64,000 bases of DNA from Chryseobacterium nakagawai (GCF_900637665.1 NZ_LR134386.1:3092501-3156500); one strand, 5' to 3'. Shown: positions 52,635-61,996, counted from the stretch's first letter. Numbers and translations: made by a program. The notes: generated by a model not told the origin, from the sequence alone.

Positions 52635-53591
52635 TTAATTTTGCAGCCAGGGAGATTCCACGCTCCAGAATATAATATTAACTCCAAGAAAATTCTGTGC
52701 ATAATTCACAAATTCTTCTTTTGTAAAGGGCTTTTTTGTTTTTGGATTGATATAAGTTAAAGTGCGCTCCTGAACTGCCATAGCGACCAGTGGCAATTTT
52801 CCTTTATATTGATTAAAAAACGGATAAGAGTTTTTCATCTGAGCCTTTTTATCAGGAACAATGTCCGGTCCGCCCAAACCTATCTTATTTTTATCGGCAA
52901 AATCAAACAATCTGGACATATACTGATGATCATTTTCCCATTCACACGGAAAGAAATTGACATATTGTAATACATAAGATTCTTTGAATGCTTGCCTTGC
53001 AAATTTTAAATTTTCCAACTCAGCCTGAAAATAGTTGTCACAGCTAAACCCGGTTTTATCTTTTTTCATTTCAATATCTATTGAGGTTTCAGGAAGATTA
53101 ATTCCCTGAATTCTCCCATCAAACCTTTTCCCCAGCTCTCCAATCAGCTTTTGATATCTTGCTCTAACTGCAGGATTCCATTGCTGGGTTACCCAACCAC
53201 TTCCAATAGGTTTATCCTCGCCCGGATTATCATATTGTGCCACCAATCCACCGGTATACTCCTTTTCCTTTAAAATATAATCAGGAACGTACCTTGCCTG
53301 AGGTTCAAAAAATCTGTCTTGGAGCTGTATAAACAATTTTTTATCTAAAGAAGTCAGATACTCTAAATCTTTTTCAATACCTGAAAAATTATAAACATCT
53401 TTTGAAGTCTCCAAAGCTCTCCAATTATAGACAATCTGCACTCCGCCAATATCTTTTCGTACAATCATCTTTTCAATATTCTGCAGATCTCCTGACGAAG
53501 TATAAATATAGTTTTGAGGTGTTTGCCCCATCAAAAAATTTACCCCTAAAAATAATAATCCTAATCCCAGCTTTCTGACAGTCTGTTTCAT
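52635..53591 (-). CDS. Exported TIM-barrel-like protein, possible glycoside hydrolase
   Basis: A signal peptide (LGLLFLGVNFLMGQ) is followed by a barrel-like order of segments: GGVQIVYNWRALETSKDVYNFSGIEKDLEYLTSLDKKLFIQLQDRFF, RYQKLIGELGKRFDGRIQGINLPETSIDI, and IGLGGPDIVPDKKAQ. The 'YNWRALE…Y.FS.IE.DL' start is reminiscent of beta-galactosidase-like (GH42-type) barrels. A candidate acid is Glu in NLPETS, but no catalytic pair can be assigned. It stands alone on the minus strand. Function unknown. Confidence 0.7.
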   Translation of the reverse strand: MKQTVRKLGLGLLFLGVNFLMGQTPQNYIYTSSGDLQNIEKMIVRKDIGGVQIVYNWRALETSKDVYNFSGIEKDLEYLTSLDKKLFIQLQDRFFEPQARYVPDYILKEKEYTGGLVAQYDNPGEDKPIGSGWVTQQWNPAVRARYQKLIGELGKRFDGRIQGINLPETSIDIEMKKDKTGFSCDNYFQAELENLKFARQAFKESYVLQYVNFFPCEWENDHQYMSRLFDFADKNKIGLGGPDIVPDKKAQMKNSYPFFNQYKGKLPLVAMAVQERTLTYINPKTKKPFTKEEFVNYAQNFLGVNIIFWSVESPWLQN

Positions 53592-53735
53592 AATATGAAT
53601 TTAAAAATAAAATAATATGAATCATTTTCCGTGCCCAAGTGAATGATATTTTTAAACTTTTATAAAATATCCATTAATATATAAATAGTATCACTAATTT
53701 AGCGCTTCAAAATTTGATTTTAAATAACTAAGGAT

Positions 53736-54236
53736 ATGAAGAAATTAATCTTATTAGGTGCTGTTTCAGCATTTTTAATCAATTGTAATAAAAAAACGGA
53801 AGCTCCTGCTCCTAAAGTTGATACTGATACTATTGCAGTAGAAGAACCTGTAGTAGATACGCTGGGTCCAAAATCGTTCTGCTATGTAGGAGTAACTGGA
53901 AAAGACAGTGTTTTCGCTTCTATTGACGACAACCTGGGAACCATCACTGGGAAATTATCTTATAAAAACAGTGAAAAAGACAGTTCAAAAGGAGACGTAA
54001 CAGGATTCAAATCTGGAGATACTCTGAAACTAACCTACGAATTTTCTTCTGAAGGTAAAAAAAGCAAAAGAGATATTTACTTCTTACAGAAAGACAATGC
54101 TTTAACAGAAGGTATCGGAGATCATAAAGAAGAAGACGGACAGTCAAAATATGCGGATGAAAAGAAAATCAGCTATAAAGACGGACAAAAGCTAAGCACA
54201 GCTGACTGTAAAGTAGTGAGCAAAGCCGTAAAATAA
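53736..54236 (+). CDS. Putative lipoprotein, 166 aa
   Basis: A lipobox-type signal (GAVSAFLINC, Cys at about 17) is followed by a Lys/Pro linker (KTEAPAPK) and a domain with DSVFASIDDNLGTITGKLSYKNSEKDSSKGDVTGFKSGDTLKLTYEFSSEGKKSKRDIYFLQKD, which looks like a beta-barrel. The family is not recognised. It has its own terminator. Confidence 0.75.
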   Translation: MKKLILLGAVSAFLINCNKKTEAPAPKVDTDTIAVEEPVVDTLGPKSFCYVGVTGKDSVFASIDDNLGTITGKLSYKNSEKDSSKGDVTGFKSGDTLKLTYEFSSEGKKSKRDIYFLQKDNALTEGIGDHKEEDGQSKYADEKKISYKDGQKLSTADCKVVSKAVK

Positions 54237-54260
54237 ACAAACTCTATTAAAGCCAAATAA

Positions 54261-54294
54261 AAATGCTGTTCTCAACACCTGAGAACAGCATTTT
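54261..54294 (+). terminator. Rho-independent terminator
   Basis: AAATGCTGTTCTC and GAGAACAGCATTTT form a 13-bp perfect stem with a 7-base loop, then T-rich sequence, after the lipoprotein gene. Confidence 0.9.
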
Positions 54295-54439
54295 GTTTTA
54301 TAAATTGTAAACCACAAACATCTGCGAAATCTTTGCAATCTGCAAGAAACTTATACATTATTAATCTAATAAGATCATTGAGATTATTCATTTCATTCCG
54401 TTCAGAATGACAAATTAAAATTCCAACAAAATAGAATCT

Positions 54440-55438
54440 CTAAACTTCCTTCTCCCAATAATTTTCTACAATATTCCTAATGAATCCAACATATAATTTT
54501 AAATGGGCTGGCTCGCTAAATATAGAAAACTGATCATGAGTCGTATGAAAACTCATATAAAAGAGCCAGAAACCAACTGCAAGATATGGTACCGAAGCTA
54601 GTTCCTCAGGACTCACTGCACGATATTCCTTATATCCATTCAGAAAAATATGATAGGAGTTTTGCAATTCTTCATCAGTCATTCTTCTTGCAGAAACATC
54701 CAGTACAAAATGCAACCAAAATGTCATGATATCATTAACGAGACAACCATATCCCATAAAATCAAAATCGAAAAAGGTAACCGTATCATGATCAAAATGA
54801 AAATTCTTAGGCAAAAAATCAAAATGACAATATCCTTTTGAGAACTCTGAGGTATCAAAAGCCGCCCACTTACGTTCTAATTGAACAGCAATCGTCTGCA
54901 ACCATTCATAATCTTCAGGATTTTCTGTAAAAAAGGGCTTTAACCTTTCCAAAGGGTTAAAAACAGTAGTTTGAAGATCAAAATTCCATCGTTCATATTC
55001 AACTTTAAAATCAGAAGACACATTATGAAAGCGAGCCATTTCATTTCCCATCATACGAAGCTGATTGTCATTCATGACTCTAACAACCCTACCTTTAGCA
55101 TAAGAAAACAGTACAGCATGTCTTTCCCCTTCTATAGCATTCAACTTTAAAATAGTCTGTCCGGAAAGATCAGCTATCGGATAAGAAACAGATACCTGAG
55201 CATCTTTTAATGCCTGTAATAATCTTACTTCTTCTTTGATGTGATTCAAACTTCGATGAGAAGAACGATAAATACGAAGGATAAAGGATTCATTGTCCGA
55301 TTCTATCAGATAAGTATCTCCCACCCCTCGAACCAAGAGCTTGCATTGAGTATTTTTAAGTCCGTATTTTTCAGCAATAAGTTCAGATAATGCCTTTGGG
55401 CAAAGTGTTGAGTAGGTAGCAGGAAAAATAGAATTCAT
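54440..55438 (-). CDS. Phosphotransferase (APH/choline kinase-like)
   Basis: The 332-residue kinase-like protein has a beta-rich N-lobe (CKLLVRGVGDTYLIESDNESFILRIYRSSHRSLNHIKEEVRLLQAL) and the catalytic loop GYCHFDFLPKNFHFD (HxDxxxxN), followed by FFDFDFMGYG (DxD metal motif). It transfers phosphate to a small hydroxyl substrate such as homoserine or an amino sugar. No resistance context is seen, and a metabolic role is likely. Confidence 0.88.
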   Translation of the reverse strand: MNSIFPATYSTLCPKALSELIAEKYGLKNTQCKLLVRGVGDTYLIESDNESFILRIYRSSHRSLNHIKEEVRLLQALKDAQVSVSYPIADLSGQTILKLNAIEGERHAVLFSYAKGRVVRVMNDNQLRMMGNEMARFHNVSSDFKVEYERWNFDLQTTVFNPLERLKPFFTENPEDYEWLQTIAVQLERKWAAFDTSEFSKGYCHFDFLPKNFHFDHDTVTFFDFDFMGYGCLVNDIMTFWLHFVLDVSARRMTDEELQNSYHIFLNGYKEYRAVSPEELASVPYLAVGFWLFYMSFHTTHDQFSIFSEPAHLKLYVGFIRNIVENYWEKEV

Positions 55439-55557
55439 AGTATTTATTTACTTTATATTTATAAAATTTAAATCCATATTCTTTTAAAAAATATGGACTT
55501 AAATGTATTTCAGATCTCAATAACTTCTCTTATTAGAGCCTCCTTACTTCAATAGTA

Positions 55558-56589
55558 TTATAATTCTTTTTTAAGAATTTCAATGAATTGGTTTACAGCT
55601 TCATCACTTGTACTCCATGAGGTAATCAAACGGATAGCAGAAAACTCTTCATCTATTTTTTTCCAGACAAAGAATTCAAAGCTTTCTGATAAAACCTGGA
55701 TAAGCTCATTGCTTAGAATTGGAAAAATCTGATTGGTATAGGTATCGGAAAGGAATTTCACTCCTTTTTCCTGCAAAGCATGCTTTATCTTCATAGCCTG
55801 TTGATTGGCATGTTTGGCCAGATCAAAATACAAGTCATTCTTCATCAGTTCCAGAAACTGAATTCCTAATAATCTTCCTTTTGCCAATAACGCTCCTTTC
55901 TGCTTAATATTAAACGCAAAATCTTCCTGAAGAGCAGGATTATTAATTACAATAGCTTCTCCTATCAAAGCTCCGTTTTTCGTTCCTCCCAGATAGAAGA
56001 TATCCGTTAATTCCGCTACTTTTTCCAGCGTAAGATCACTGATTTCAGAAGTTAATCCATGCCCAAGCCTTGCTCCATCCATAAACAGGTAAAGGCGATT
56101 TTGTTTACAGAACGTTGAAAGCTCTTCAAGCTCTTTAGCCTGATAAATCGTTCCAAGCTCAGTAGAATTGGAAATATAAACCAATTTAGGCATCACCTGA
56201 TGCGGAACATTGCTGTGATTTTCCAACACCGGAATAATGTCTGATGGCTTTAATTTTCCATCTTCCGTTTCAATGCTTAAAATTTTGTGACCTGTGGCTT
56301 CAATGGCTCCCGTTTCGTTGTTCAGAATATGTCCTGTAGACGCTGAAATAGCGCATTGATAAGGTTTTAAAACAGAAGAGATAACAATTAAGTTCGCCTG
56401 TGTACCTCCAGAAACCAGATAAACATCAGAATCAGTTTTATTGATTTTAGCTTTAATTAATTCCTTTGCTTTTAAAGAATATTCATCTTCTCCATACCCC
56501 GCTTGCTGATCAAGATTATATTGTAAAAGTGCCTGTAAAATGTTCGGGTGACATCCCTCAGAATAATCGTTTTTAAATGAAAATTTCAT
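55558..56589 (-). CDS. Threonine aldolase-like PLP enzyme (beta-eliminating lyase)
   Basis: The 343-residue PLP enzyme has MKFSFKNDYSEGCHPNILQALLQYN, VYLVSGGTQANLIVISSVL, STGHILNNETGAIEATGHKI, LYLFMDGARLGHGL and the PLP-lysine segment FYLGGTKNGALIGEA. This is the low-specificity L-threonine aldolase pattern (glycine plus acetaldehyde from threonine). It is divergent from the MntR/DtxR gene. Beta-eliminating lyase activity is an alternative. Confidence 0.88.
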   Translation of the reverse strand: MKFSFKNDYSEGCHPNILQALLQYNLDQQAGYGEDEYSLKAKELIKAKINKTDSDVYLVSGGTQANLIVISSVLKPYQCAISASTGHILNNETGAIEATGHKILSIETEDGKLKPSDIIPVLENHSNVPHQVMPKLVYISNSTELGTIYQAKELEELSTFCKQNRLYLFMDGARLGHGLTSEISDLTLEKVAELTDIFYLGGTKNGALIGEAIVINNPALQEDFAFNIKQKGALLAKGRLLGIQFLELMKNDLYFDLAKHANQQAMKIKHALQEKGVKFLSDTYTNQIFPILSNELIQVLSESFEFFVWKKIDEEFSAIRLITSWSTSDEAVNQFIEILKKEL

Positions 56590-56642
56590 ACAGTAAAATT
56601 AAAAAAAGTTAAAATAACAAGAGTGATCTTTTAATATTATTT

Positions 56643-56672
56643 TGTTAGATTTGTAGTGAAAATCATCTAACA
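56643..56672 (+). promoter_or_regulatory. Operator-like inverted repeat and -7 box before mntR/dtxR gene
   Basis: TGTTAGAT (56643-56650) and ATCTAACA (56665-56672) are perfect inverted repeats with a 14-base spacer. The -7 box TAGATTTG (56646-56653) overlaps the left arm. The right arm ends 2 bases before the TTG start, so the repressor probably regulates itself. Confidence 0.7.
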
Positions 56673-56674
56673 TT

Positions 56675-57328
56675 TTGAAAACAACCCTAACAGAAGAAAA
56701 TTACCTGAAAGCTTTGTTTCATTTAGTTGACAATGAAGGAAAGGTGACGATTAACGAACTCAGCAAATTTTTAAATGTAAAAATGCCGAGCGTTAACAAT
56801 ATGATGAAAAAGTTTGCAGAAAAAAAATGGGTCATTTACGAGACCTATAAACCATTGATCGTTACTGCCAGCGGAAAACGTGAAGCAGCATTAGTCGTTC
56901 GAAAGCACAGACTTACCGAAATGTTTCTGGTTAAGAAAATGAATTTCGGCTGGGAAAACGTTCATGAAATTGCAGAACAGCTGGAGCATGTACATTCCCA
57001 AATCTTCTTTGATAAAATGGACGAAATTCTGGATTACCCTAAATTTGATCCCCACGGAGAACCGATTCCTGATAAAGACGGAAATATTATTGCCCAGGAT
57101 CTCCAGAAATTAAGCAGCTGTGAAGAGGGAGAAACCGTTGTATTTGCATCAGTAACCCTTTCAGATGATGCTTTCCTAACTTATTTAAATGATCGAAAGC
57201 TTCTCCTGAATACCAAGGTAAAAGTTATTAAAATCGAAAGTTTTGATAAGTCGATGACGCTGGAAATTGAGGGTCAAAAAGAAATTCTCAGTAAAAAAGC
57301 CACTGAAAAAATATTGGTAAAAAAATAA
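56675..57328 (+). CDS. DtxR/MntR family metal-dependent repressor
   Basis: The 217-residue protein has the winged helix (TEENYLKALFHLVDNEGKVTINELSKFLNVKMPSVNNMMKKFAEKKWVIYETYKPLIVTASG), the metal-binding dimerisation domain (RKHRLTEMFLVKKMNFGWENVHEIAEQLEHV) with Glu and His ligands, and a C-terminal FeoA/SH3-like domain. It uses a TTG start. Manganese or iron control is probable, but no transporter gene is adjacent in the window. Confidence 0.9.
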   Translation: MKTTLTEENYLKALFHLVDNEGKVTINELSKFLNVKMPSVNNMMKKFAEKKWVIYETYKPLIVTASGKREAALVVRKHRLTEMFLVKKMNFGWENVHEIAEQLEHVHSQIFFDKMDEILDYPKFDPHGEPIPDKDGNIIAQDLQKLSSCEEGETVVFASVTLSDDAFLTYLNDRKLLLNTKVKVIKIESFDKSMTLEIEGQKEILSKKATEKILVKK

Positions 57329-57336
57329 TCACCATA

Positions 57337-57368
57337 AAGGCTGCTTCAACAATGAAGCAGCTTTTTTT
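57337..57368 (+). terminator. Rho-independent terminator
   Basis: GCTGCTTCA-ACAA-TGAAGCAGC pairs perfectly and is followed by TTTTTTT. The remaining gap to 57625 holds a single repeat end (GCCACGAATACACGAAT, about 57369) and AT-rich text. Confidence 0.92.
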
Positions 57369-57625
57369 GCCACGAATACACGAATTTTTTATATATGAAG
57401 TATGATATTCTATGTGCCTTAGAAAATATGATATTAAAAAAATTGTGTCCTTGCGTTTTCCAACAATCCCCTCAAATAATACCCCCTCTTCCACAACTGT
57501 TAAAAAACGGTTAAACTTCTTTTCTTAAAAAACTTCGAAGATTAATTTCACTACGTTTGCAAATATTCTGTTGAGATTCGTCTATCTCATAAGTACCAAA
57601 ATTTTAACTATTACCTTAAAAATTT

Positions 57626-58348
57626 ATGAAAAAAAGCATTCAGTTTTTTATTGTTTCGATGTTGTTGAGCCCTTTTGCAAGTGCACAGGTAAAAGATTTT
57701 GTAATCGAACAGCCACCGATTAAACATAACTTATATATTTACAAAACTTTCGGAGTATTCGGAGGTAAAGAATATTCTGCCAATTCAGTATATCTTATCA
57801 CTAAAAAAGGGGTTGTTTTATTTGATGTTCCATGGGAAAAAGTACAGTATCAAAGCCTGATGGATACCATAAAAAAACGTCATAACTTACCTGTTATTGC
57901 TGTATTTGCTACCCATTCTCATGATGACCGTGCCGGAGATCTGAGTTTCTTTAATAACAAAGGAATTAAAACTTATGCTACTACTAAAACCAATGAATTC
58001 CTAAAAAAAGATGGGAAAGCCACCTCTAGTGAAATCACTAAAATCGGAAAACCTTACCGTATTGGTGGAGAAGAGTTTGTGGTAGACTTTCTTGGTGAAG
58101 GACATACTGCCGATAATGTTGTAGTATGGTTCCCAAAATACAATGTATTAGATGGTGGATGCCTTGTAAAAAGCAATTCAGCTACTGATTTAGGATATAC
58201 TAAAGAAGCCAATGTAGAAGAATGGCCAAAGACCATGAAAAAACTGCAAACCAAATATTCAAAAGCTACCCTTATTCTTCCCGGACATGATGAATGGAAA
58301 GGCGGTGGACATGTTGAACACACTTTAGAACTTTTGAACAAGAAATAG
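57626..58348 (+). CDS. Class B1 metallo-beta-lactamase, IND/CGB type
   Basis: This secreted zinc enzyme hydrolyses beta-lactams including carbapenems. A signal peptide (FIVSMLLSPFASA) precedes the 240-residue protein. Zinc site 1 and 2 residues are visible: HSHDD (His97, His99, Asp101, raw numbering), GEGHTADN, GGCLVKSN and LPGHDEWKGGGH. Length, FDVPWEKVQYQSLMDTI and the whole backbone resemble the chromosomal IND (C. indologenes) and CGB (C. gleum) enzymes; which allele needs alignment. It is a single gene with no mobile element beside it, consistent with an intrinsic locus. Confidence 0.95.
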   Translation: MKKSIQFFIVSMLLSPFASAQVKDFVIEQPPIKHNLYIYKTFGVFGGKEYSANSVYLITKKGVVLFDVPWEKVQYQSLMDTIKKRHNLPVIAVFATHSHDDRAGDLSFFNNKGIKTYATTKTNEFLKKDGKATSSEITKIGKPYRIGGEEFVVDFLGEGHTADNVVVWFPKYNVLDGGCLVKSNSATDLGYTKEANVEEWPKTMKKLQTKYSKATLILPGHDEWKGGGHVEHTLELLNKK

Positions 58349-58370
58349 TCTGATCAAAAACATCAATAAA

Positions 58371-58399
58371 AAATCCCGAATGAAGTTCATTCGGGATTT
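58371..58399. terminator. Terminator between convergent bla and tssK genes
   Basis: AAATCCCGAATGA-AGT-TCATTCGGGATTT is a perfect 13-bp stem flanked by A and T tracts, serving both directions. Confidence 0.9.
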
Positions 58400-58419
58400 G
58401 TATTTGATAGAGAGTTGAA

Positions 58420-59559
58420 TTAGTCTAGTACACTCCAACCTCTTTTTGGATTGGTATTAGTAGAAACTTCCTGCTCATTAACAATGATATTTTCTTTTCT
58501 CTGACCAATGTAATCCAATTCGCTCAATTTAGAGAAAATAATTTCTAAACTTCTTAGCATCTGTTGAATATACAATAATGGCTCTCCACAATTATGGTGA
58601 TCGTAGTTTGTTTCAGCTACAATAGACAATTGATTCAATAAAGTATGAGGAGCAATCTCACTCCATTCTAAGCTATAGTTCAGCATTTCTTCCAATTCGG
58701 CAGGAACCAGAAGTTGTGTAGAATTATATAAATGAAGGGCTAATCTTGCAAAAGATTCAATTAAAAATACCGGTGGCTGATAAGGTGTAATATTTCTGAA
58801 TTGGAAATACATATCGCCAAAAGTAGTTACCATCGTATTACAAACAAACTTAACATTCTGGGCTAAGGCTGTATTCTGATTCTTGTGAGAAGCTTTCTGA
58901 ATGATTTTGAAAGCATATTGCTGTAGATTTCCAATAGATTTTGCAAAATTGCTGTAATATTCTACCAAGGCCGGATGACTTTGAACCGAAGTACAAGGTG
59001 GAATAAAATTAGAATCTACCTGGGCAATGTTTGCCTTTAAGTCTACTTTTCCGATAATCAGGTAATTTCCTCCTGAATAGCTGCTGTTCAAAGACGTTAC
59101 AGGAAGAAGTTCAATATGGTGATTCGGTTGTGCATTTGGGTGACGTGGCGGAATTTCTTCCGGATCAATATCTCCAAAAGGAACTTTATCAAAAGGATTT
59201 ACAGAAATCAGAATATAATATTCGCCATCAGCCTGTTCTTCACTCATAGACTTTGCCAGCGATTTTACACTGATTCTTCTGTCATTTAATTCGATACGAT
59301 AACCTGCCATGGTAACAGCGCTGCATCTTTTGATCACCAACTGTACATCATTGGTAGCAGTATTATGAACATCAAAAATTGTGCGATCTGTATACTCTGT
59401 AGAAATAGGCAAAAGCCCATAGTTATATGTAGTAATCCCAAGTGAATTGGAATCTCTGATGGTATCAATTAAGAAATTATCCTGATCATTCAGATGTCTT
59501 TGGGAAACTTTCATCCCATCCACCCAGTTGATTGCAAAATGTTTAATAGGCTGTATCAT
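58420..59559 (-). CDS. tssK: Type VI secretion baseplate subunit TssK (Bacteroidota T6SSiii)
   Basis: The 379-residue protein begins MIQPIKHFAINWVDGMKVSQRHLNDQDNFLIDTIRDSNSLGITTYNYGLLPI, which fits the TssK N-terminal pattern (W..GM…HF/L..Q). It continues VIKRCSAVTMAGYRIEL, EYYILISVNPFDKVPFGDIDPEEIPPRHP and a helical C-terminus. TssK links the baseplate to the membrane complex. It is last of three T6SS genes in an apparent operon (tssG-tssN-tssK), gap 25 bases. Confidence 0.85.
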   Translation of the reverse strand: MIQPIKHFAINWVDGMKVSQRHLNDQDNFLIDTIRDSNSLGITTYNYGLLPISTEYTDRTIFDVHNTATNDVQLVIKRCSAVTMAGYRIELNDRRISVKSLAKSMSEEQADGEYYILISVNPFDKVPFGDIDPEEIPPRHPNAQPNHHIELLPVTSLNSSYSGGNYLIIGKVDLKANIAQVDSNFIPPCTSVQSHPALVEYYSNFAKSIGNLQQYAFKIIQKASHKNQNTALAQNVKFVCNTMVTTFGDMYFQFRNITPYQPPVFLIESFARLALHLYNSTQLLVPAELEEMLNYSLEWSEIAPHTLLNQLSIVAETNYDHHNCGEPLLYIQQMLRSLEIIFSKLSELDYIGQRKENIIVNEQEVSTNTNPKRGWSVLD

Positions 59560-59584
59560 GTTTAATACTTTTTAATTTTTGTGT

Positions 59585-60487
59585 TTATGATTTTCTTGTG
59601 ACTCCCTCCTCTTCATGTTGAATGACTCTCTTACAAATCACCACTTCGTTTTCAGAAATGCTATTTGCAGTAATGTCCTGGTCGAAATCTATATATTTTC
59701 TAAAGCTGAAAAACGATTTTTTGGTATAAAAGATCCAATAATAAGGTTCTCTTACTTCATCTGAAAGATGGATAATAGATCCCGGATTCTTATGATTATA
59801 ATCATCTACCACTCTATAAAACCAGTCACCAAAAGTGATCCCAGTGGGAAGGGTCTTCGCTTTAATTCGGAATCGGTTTGAATCTTCAAGGTTTTTACTT
59901 AATTCAACATTCAAAACCATTAAACGATCAAAATCTGCCCCTTCAAAATCAGGAAGTTTTTGTTCCGGAGAATATCTCCAGGTTTTATAAATATCAAAAG
60001 GAATACTGATAAACTGAATATAGCAATAGTAAAACACCATTGGAACAACAAAGATCAGCATACTTGTAGCTGCCATCACAGCATACCCTGTATCTCTACT
60101 CATCCAATTGAATAATAGAGTAAACAAATAGCCACCCAATACAATACACGTCAATGAAAGTATAGATTCAAACAAAATACTCATTGCCAGAGAATCAATA
60201 TGCTTTTTGAAATATTTGTGTAATAAGTTAACGTGAATAATCCCAAAAATAAGGTAAACAACCTGTGCTATGAGATACCAGTACGGATTAAAAAGATTTC
60301 CGGCAAATCCAAAAAAACCTGGTAGAGCCAGGCATAAACTGCACAGAAGAACGTATACAATAATTACTTTAATTTTGATCGCAGGTTTGTTTCTCCTAAT
60401 AATTCCCAGGATAAACACCATAATGATTGCGATTAAAGGCATTAAAATATACCTTAAAAAAATACCTTTTACTGAAGAAATTTCCAT
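59585..60487 (-). CDS. tssN: TssN family membrane protein of T6SSiii
   Basis: The 300-residue protein has about five membrane spans in the first half (YILMPLIAIIMVFILGII, VIIVYVLLCSLCLALPGFF, WYLIAQVVYLIFGIIHVNLL, LVLGGYLFTLLFN-type, LIFVVPMVFYYCYIQFI) and a cytoplasmic C-terminal domain (LPDFEGADFDRLMVLNVELSKN…). TssN is specific to the Bacteroidota system, where it belongs to the trans-envelope complex. Gaps of 25 and 54 bases to its neighbours fit an operon. Confidence 0.82.
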   Translation of the reverse strand: MEISSVKGIFLRYILMPLIAIIMVFILGIIRRNKPAIKIKVIIVYVLLCSLCLALPGFFGFAGNLFNPYWYLIAQVVYLIFGIIHVNLLHKYFKKHIDSLAMSILFESILSLTCIVLGGYLFTLLFNWMSRDTGYAVMAATSMLIFVVPMVFYYCYIQFISIPFDIYKTWRYSPEQKLPDFEGADFDRLMVLNVELSKNLEDSNRFRIKAKTLPTGITFGDWFYRVVDDYNHKNPGSIIHLSDEVREPYYWIFYTKKSFFSFRKYIDFDQDITANSISENEVVICKRVIQHEEEGVTRKS

Positions 60488-60541
60488 TTGTTTCTTTTCG
60501 AATTTATACTTTGTTGGTAGTTGTAAATATAATAAAATAAT

Positions 60542-61483
60542 TTAGAGGAATGTAGAGTATCCAAGGCGGCTGGCATTTCTTTCATCATCCTCAAGACTGA
60601 AAGAATATTCCAGCTTTTCGGTAACAAAATTCTCTTCTATATCCACAGTTACAGGAAGAAAATAATCATACAGTGTCTGAAGAACTTTTCTGAATGGGCT
60701 TCCCGGAATGTATTTTTTCATTTCCTCATAAGGGATTGGGCCCATATTTACCACCCAGTTTCGCTGCCCATCCATATGTTTTCCACTCGGAATATAGGTT
60801 ACCCCCAATCTTGAATTCCCCAGCAGCATTGAATCGTTATTTTTTTCTATTTCATCAACAACATTGGGAGAAAAGGTTACTTTAACCGGAACCTGAAGAA
60901 AAGCGGTCATACATCTTTCAAACCATCTTTTGTCTCCACGGATCTGATGAAAAAATGGCAGAATATGCATGAATATATAAGCGCTCTGTTTATCCAGCAT
61001 ATCAATAAGCGGCCAAAGTTCACTTACCGTCTCCAGTAAAGCATCCGTATTGCTTGTAATATCAAATTCAGACTCTTTAAGAAGAGCACTTATTTCTGTG
61101 AAAAAGACTTCCAGCTCAAAAGGACGGAAAAATTTACGGGCATCATCCTCTACTCTTTTTTGCTTTCTGATCTCTCTTACAACCGTATCTACATTTTTTC
61201 TGGAAGCTCCGAGAGAAGGTGGGTGAAACAACCCTTCAGGAAGATAATCATAAATCCCTTCCCTATAACTTTCTATCGTAAAAACTTCCTCATCAAAACC
61301 TAAATAACTGCTCGAAATGCTTTTAATATCTTTAAGATAAGCACGATCGTTCACACCGACTCTTTCAATAAATATATTGCTTACCGTCCGATGATATTTT
61401 AAAAGATTAACAGCCACAGCTTCCGCTTTAAAGTCTGTCTGCAGCTTATTATAGTTCATATCTACAATATTATTCTCATGCAT
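60542..61483 (-). CDS. tssG: Type VI secretion baseplate protein TssG-like (T6SSiii)
   Basis: The 313-residue protein has FKAEAVAVNLLKYHRTVSNIFIERVGVNDRAYLKDIKSISSSYLGFDEEVFTIESYREGIYDYLPEGLFHPPSLG, which matches the N-terminal pattern of Bacteroidota TssG. It ends with a beta-rich domain with QRNWVVNMGPIPYEEMKKYIPGSPFRKVLQTLYDYFLPV. TssG with TssF and TssK forms the baseplate wedge. It is first of three genes here; other T6SS genes are not in the window, so the locus is split or continues elsewhere. Confidence 0.75.
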   Translation of the reverse strand: MHENNIVDMNYNKLQTDFKAEAVAVNLLKYHRTVSNIFIERVGVNDRAYLKDIKSISSSYLGFDEEVFTIESYREGIYDYLPEGLFHPPSLGASRKNVDTVVREIRKQKRVEDDARKFFRPFELEVFFTEISALLKESEFDITSNTDALLETVSELWPLIDMLDKQSAYIFMHILPFFHQIRGDKRWFERCMTAFLQVPVKVTFSPNVVDEIEKNNDSMLLGNSRLGVTYIPSGKHMDGQRNWVVNMGPIPYEEMKKYIPGSPFRKVLQTLYDYFLPVTVDIEENFVTEKLEYSFSLEDDERNASRLGYSTFL

Positions 61484-61996
61484 AGTGTTTCCTGTGATTA
61501 TGACTTGTAAAGATAATATATCTCATAAGTTTGAAAAAATATTTTGGCAATAATTTTATTCTAAAAATACTAATTTATTGACATTAAAAGGAATTATTTT
61601 CAGTAAATTCCGTAAAAATACGGTAATAAGAGAATTTGTTCAATGTTTAAAGTTAAAAGCTGGTTGCTAATAATCAATCAGTTAACATTTCAAAGGATTC
61701 GAAATCTAATTTTTTAGTCCGGTGCAAGATACATCCGTTTTTAAAATATAGCTTGATCGATAAGCGTTACGATCATTTAAAGTTTCAACCTATATGCTTA
61801 ATTAGCATTAAAATATAGTATATAATTATTTCGTATCTGAATTTACATTCCCCTAAATTCATCCCAAACCTAGCATAATTCCCTATTTTATTCAGATTAA
61901 GTTTTATTAACATTATTCTTTGGAATAAATTCAGGATAATGTATGCTCATTCGGAAAGCGGGCCGTATCTTTGCAGACTGAAAATTGTTATTTAAA
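61484..61996 (+). promoter_or_regulatory. Divergent intergenic region with nuclease promoter
   Basis: This 513-base AT-rich gap has no ORF of note. TATCTTTG (61966-61973) matches the Bacteroidota -7 box, 23 bases before the nuclease start. On the other strand TATCTTTA near 61515 could be the tssG promoter with one mismatch. The rest has nothing recognised. Confidence 0.55.

Noticed and set aside
54440..55438. Aminoglycoside resistance gene
   Set aside because: The fold is APH-like, but there is no resistance context and many such proteins phosphorylate metabolites.
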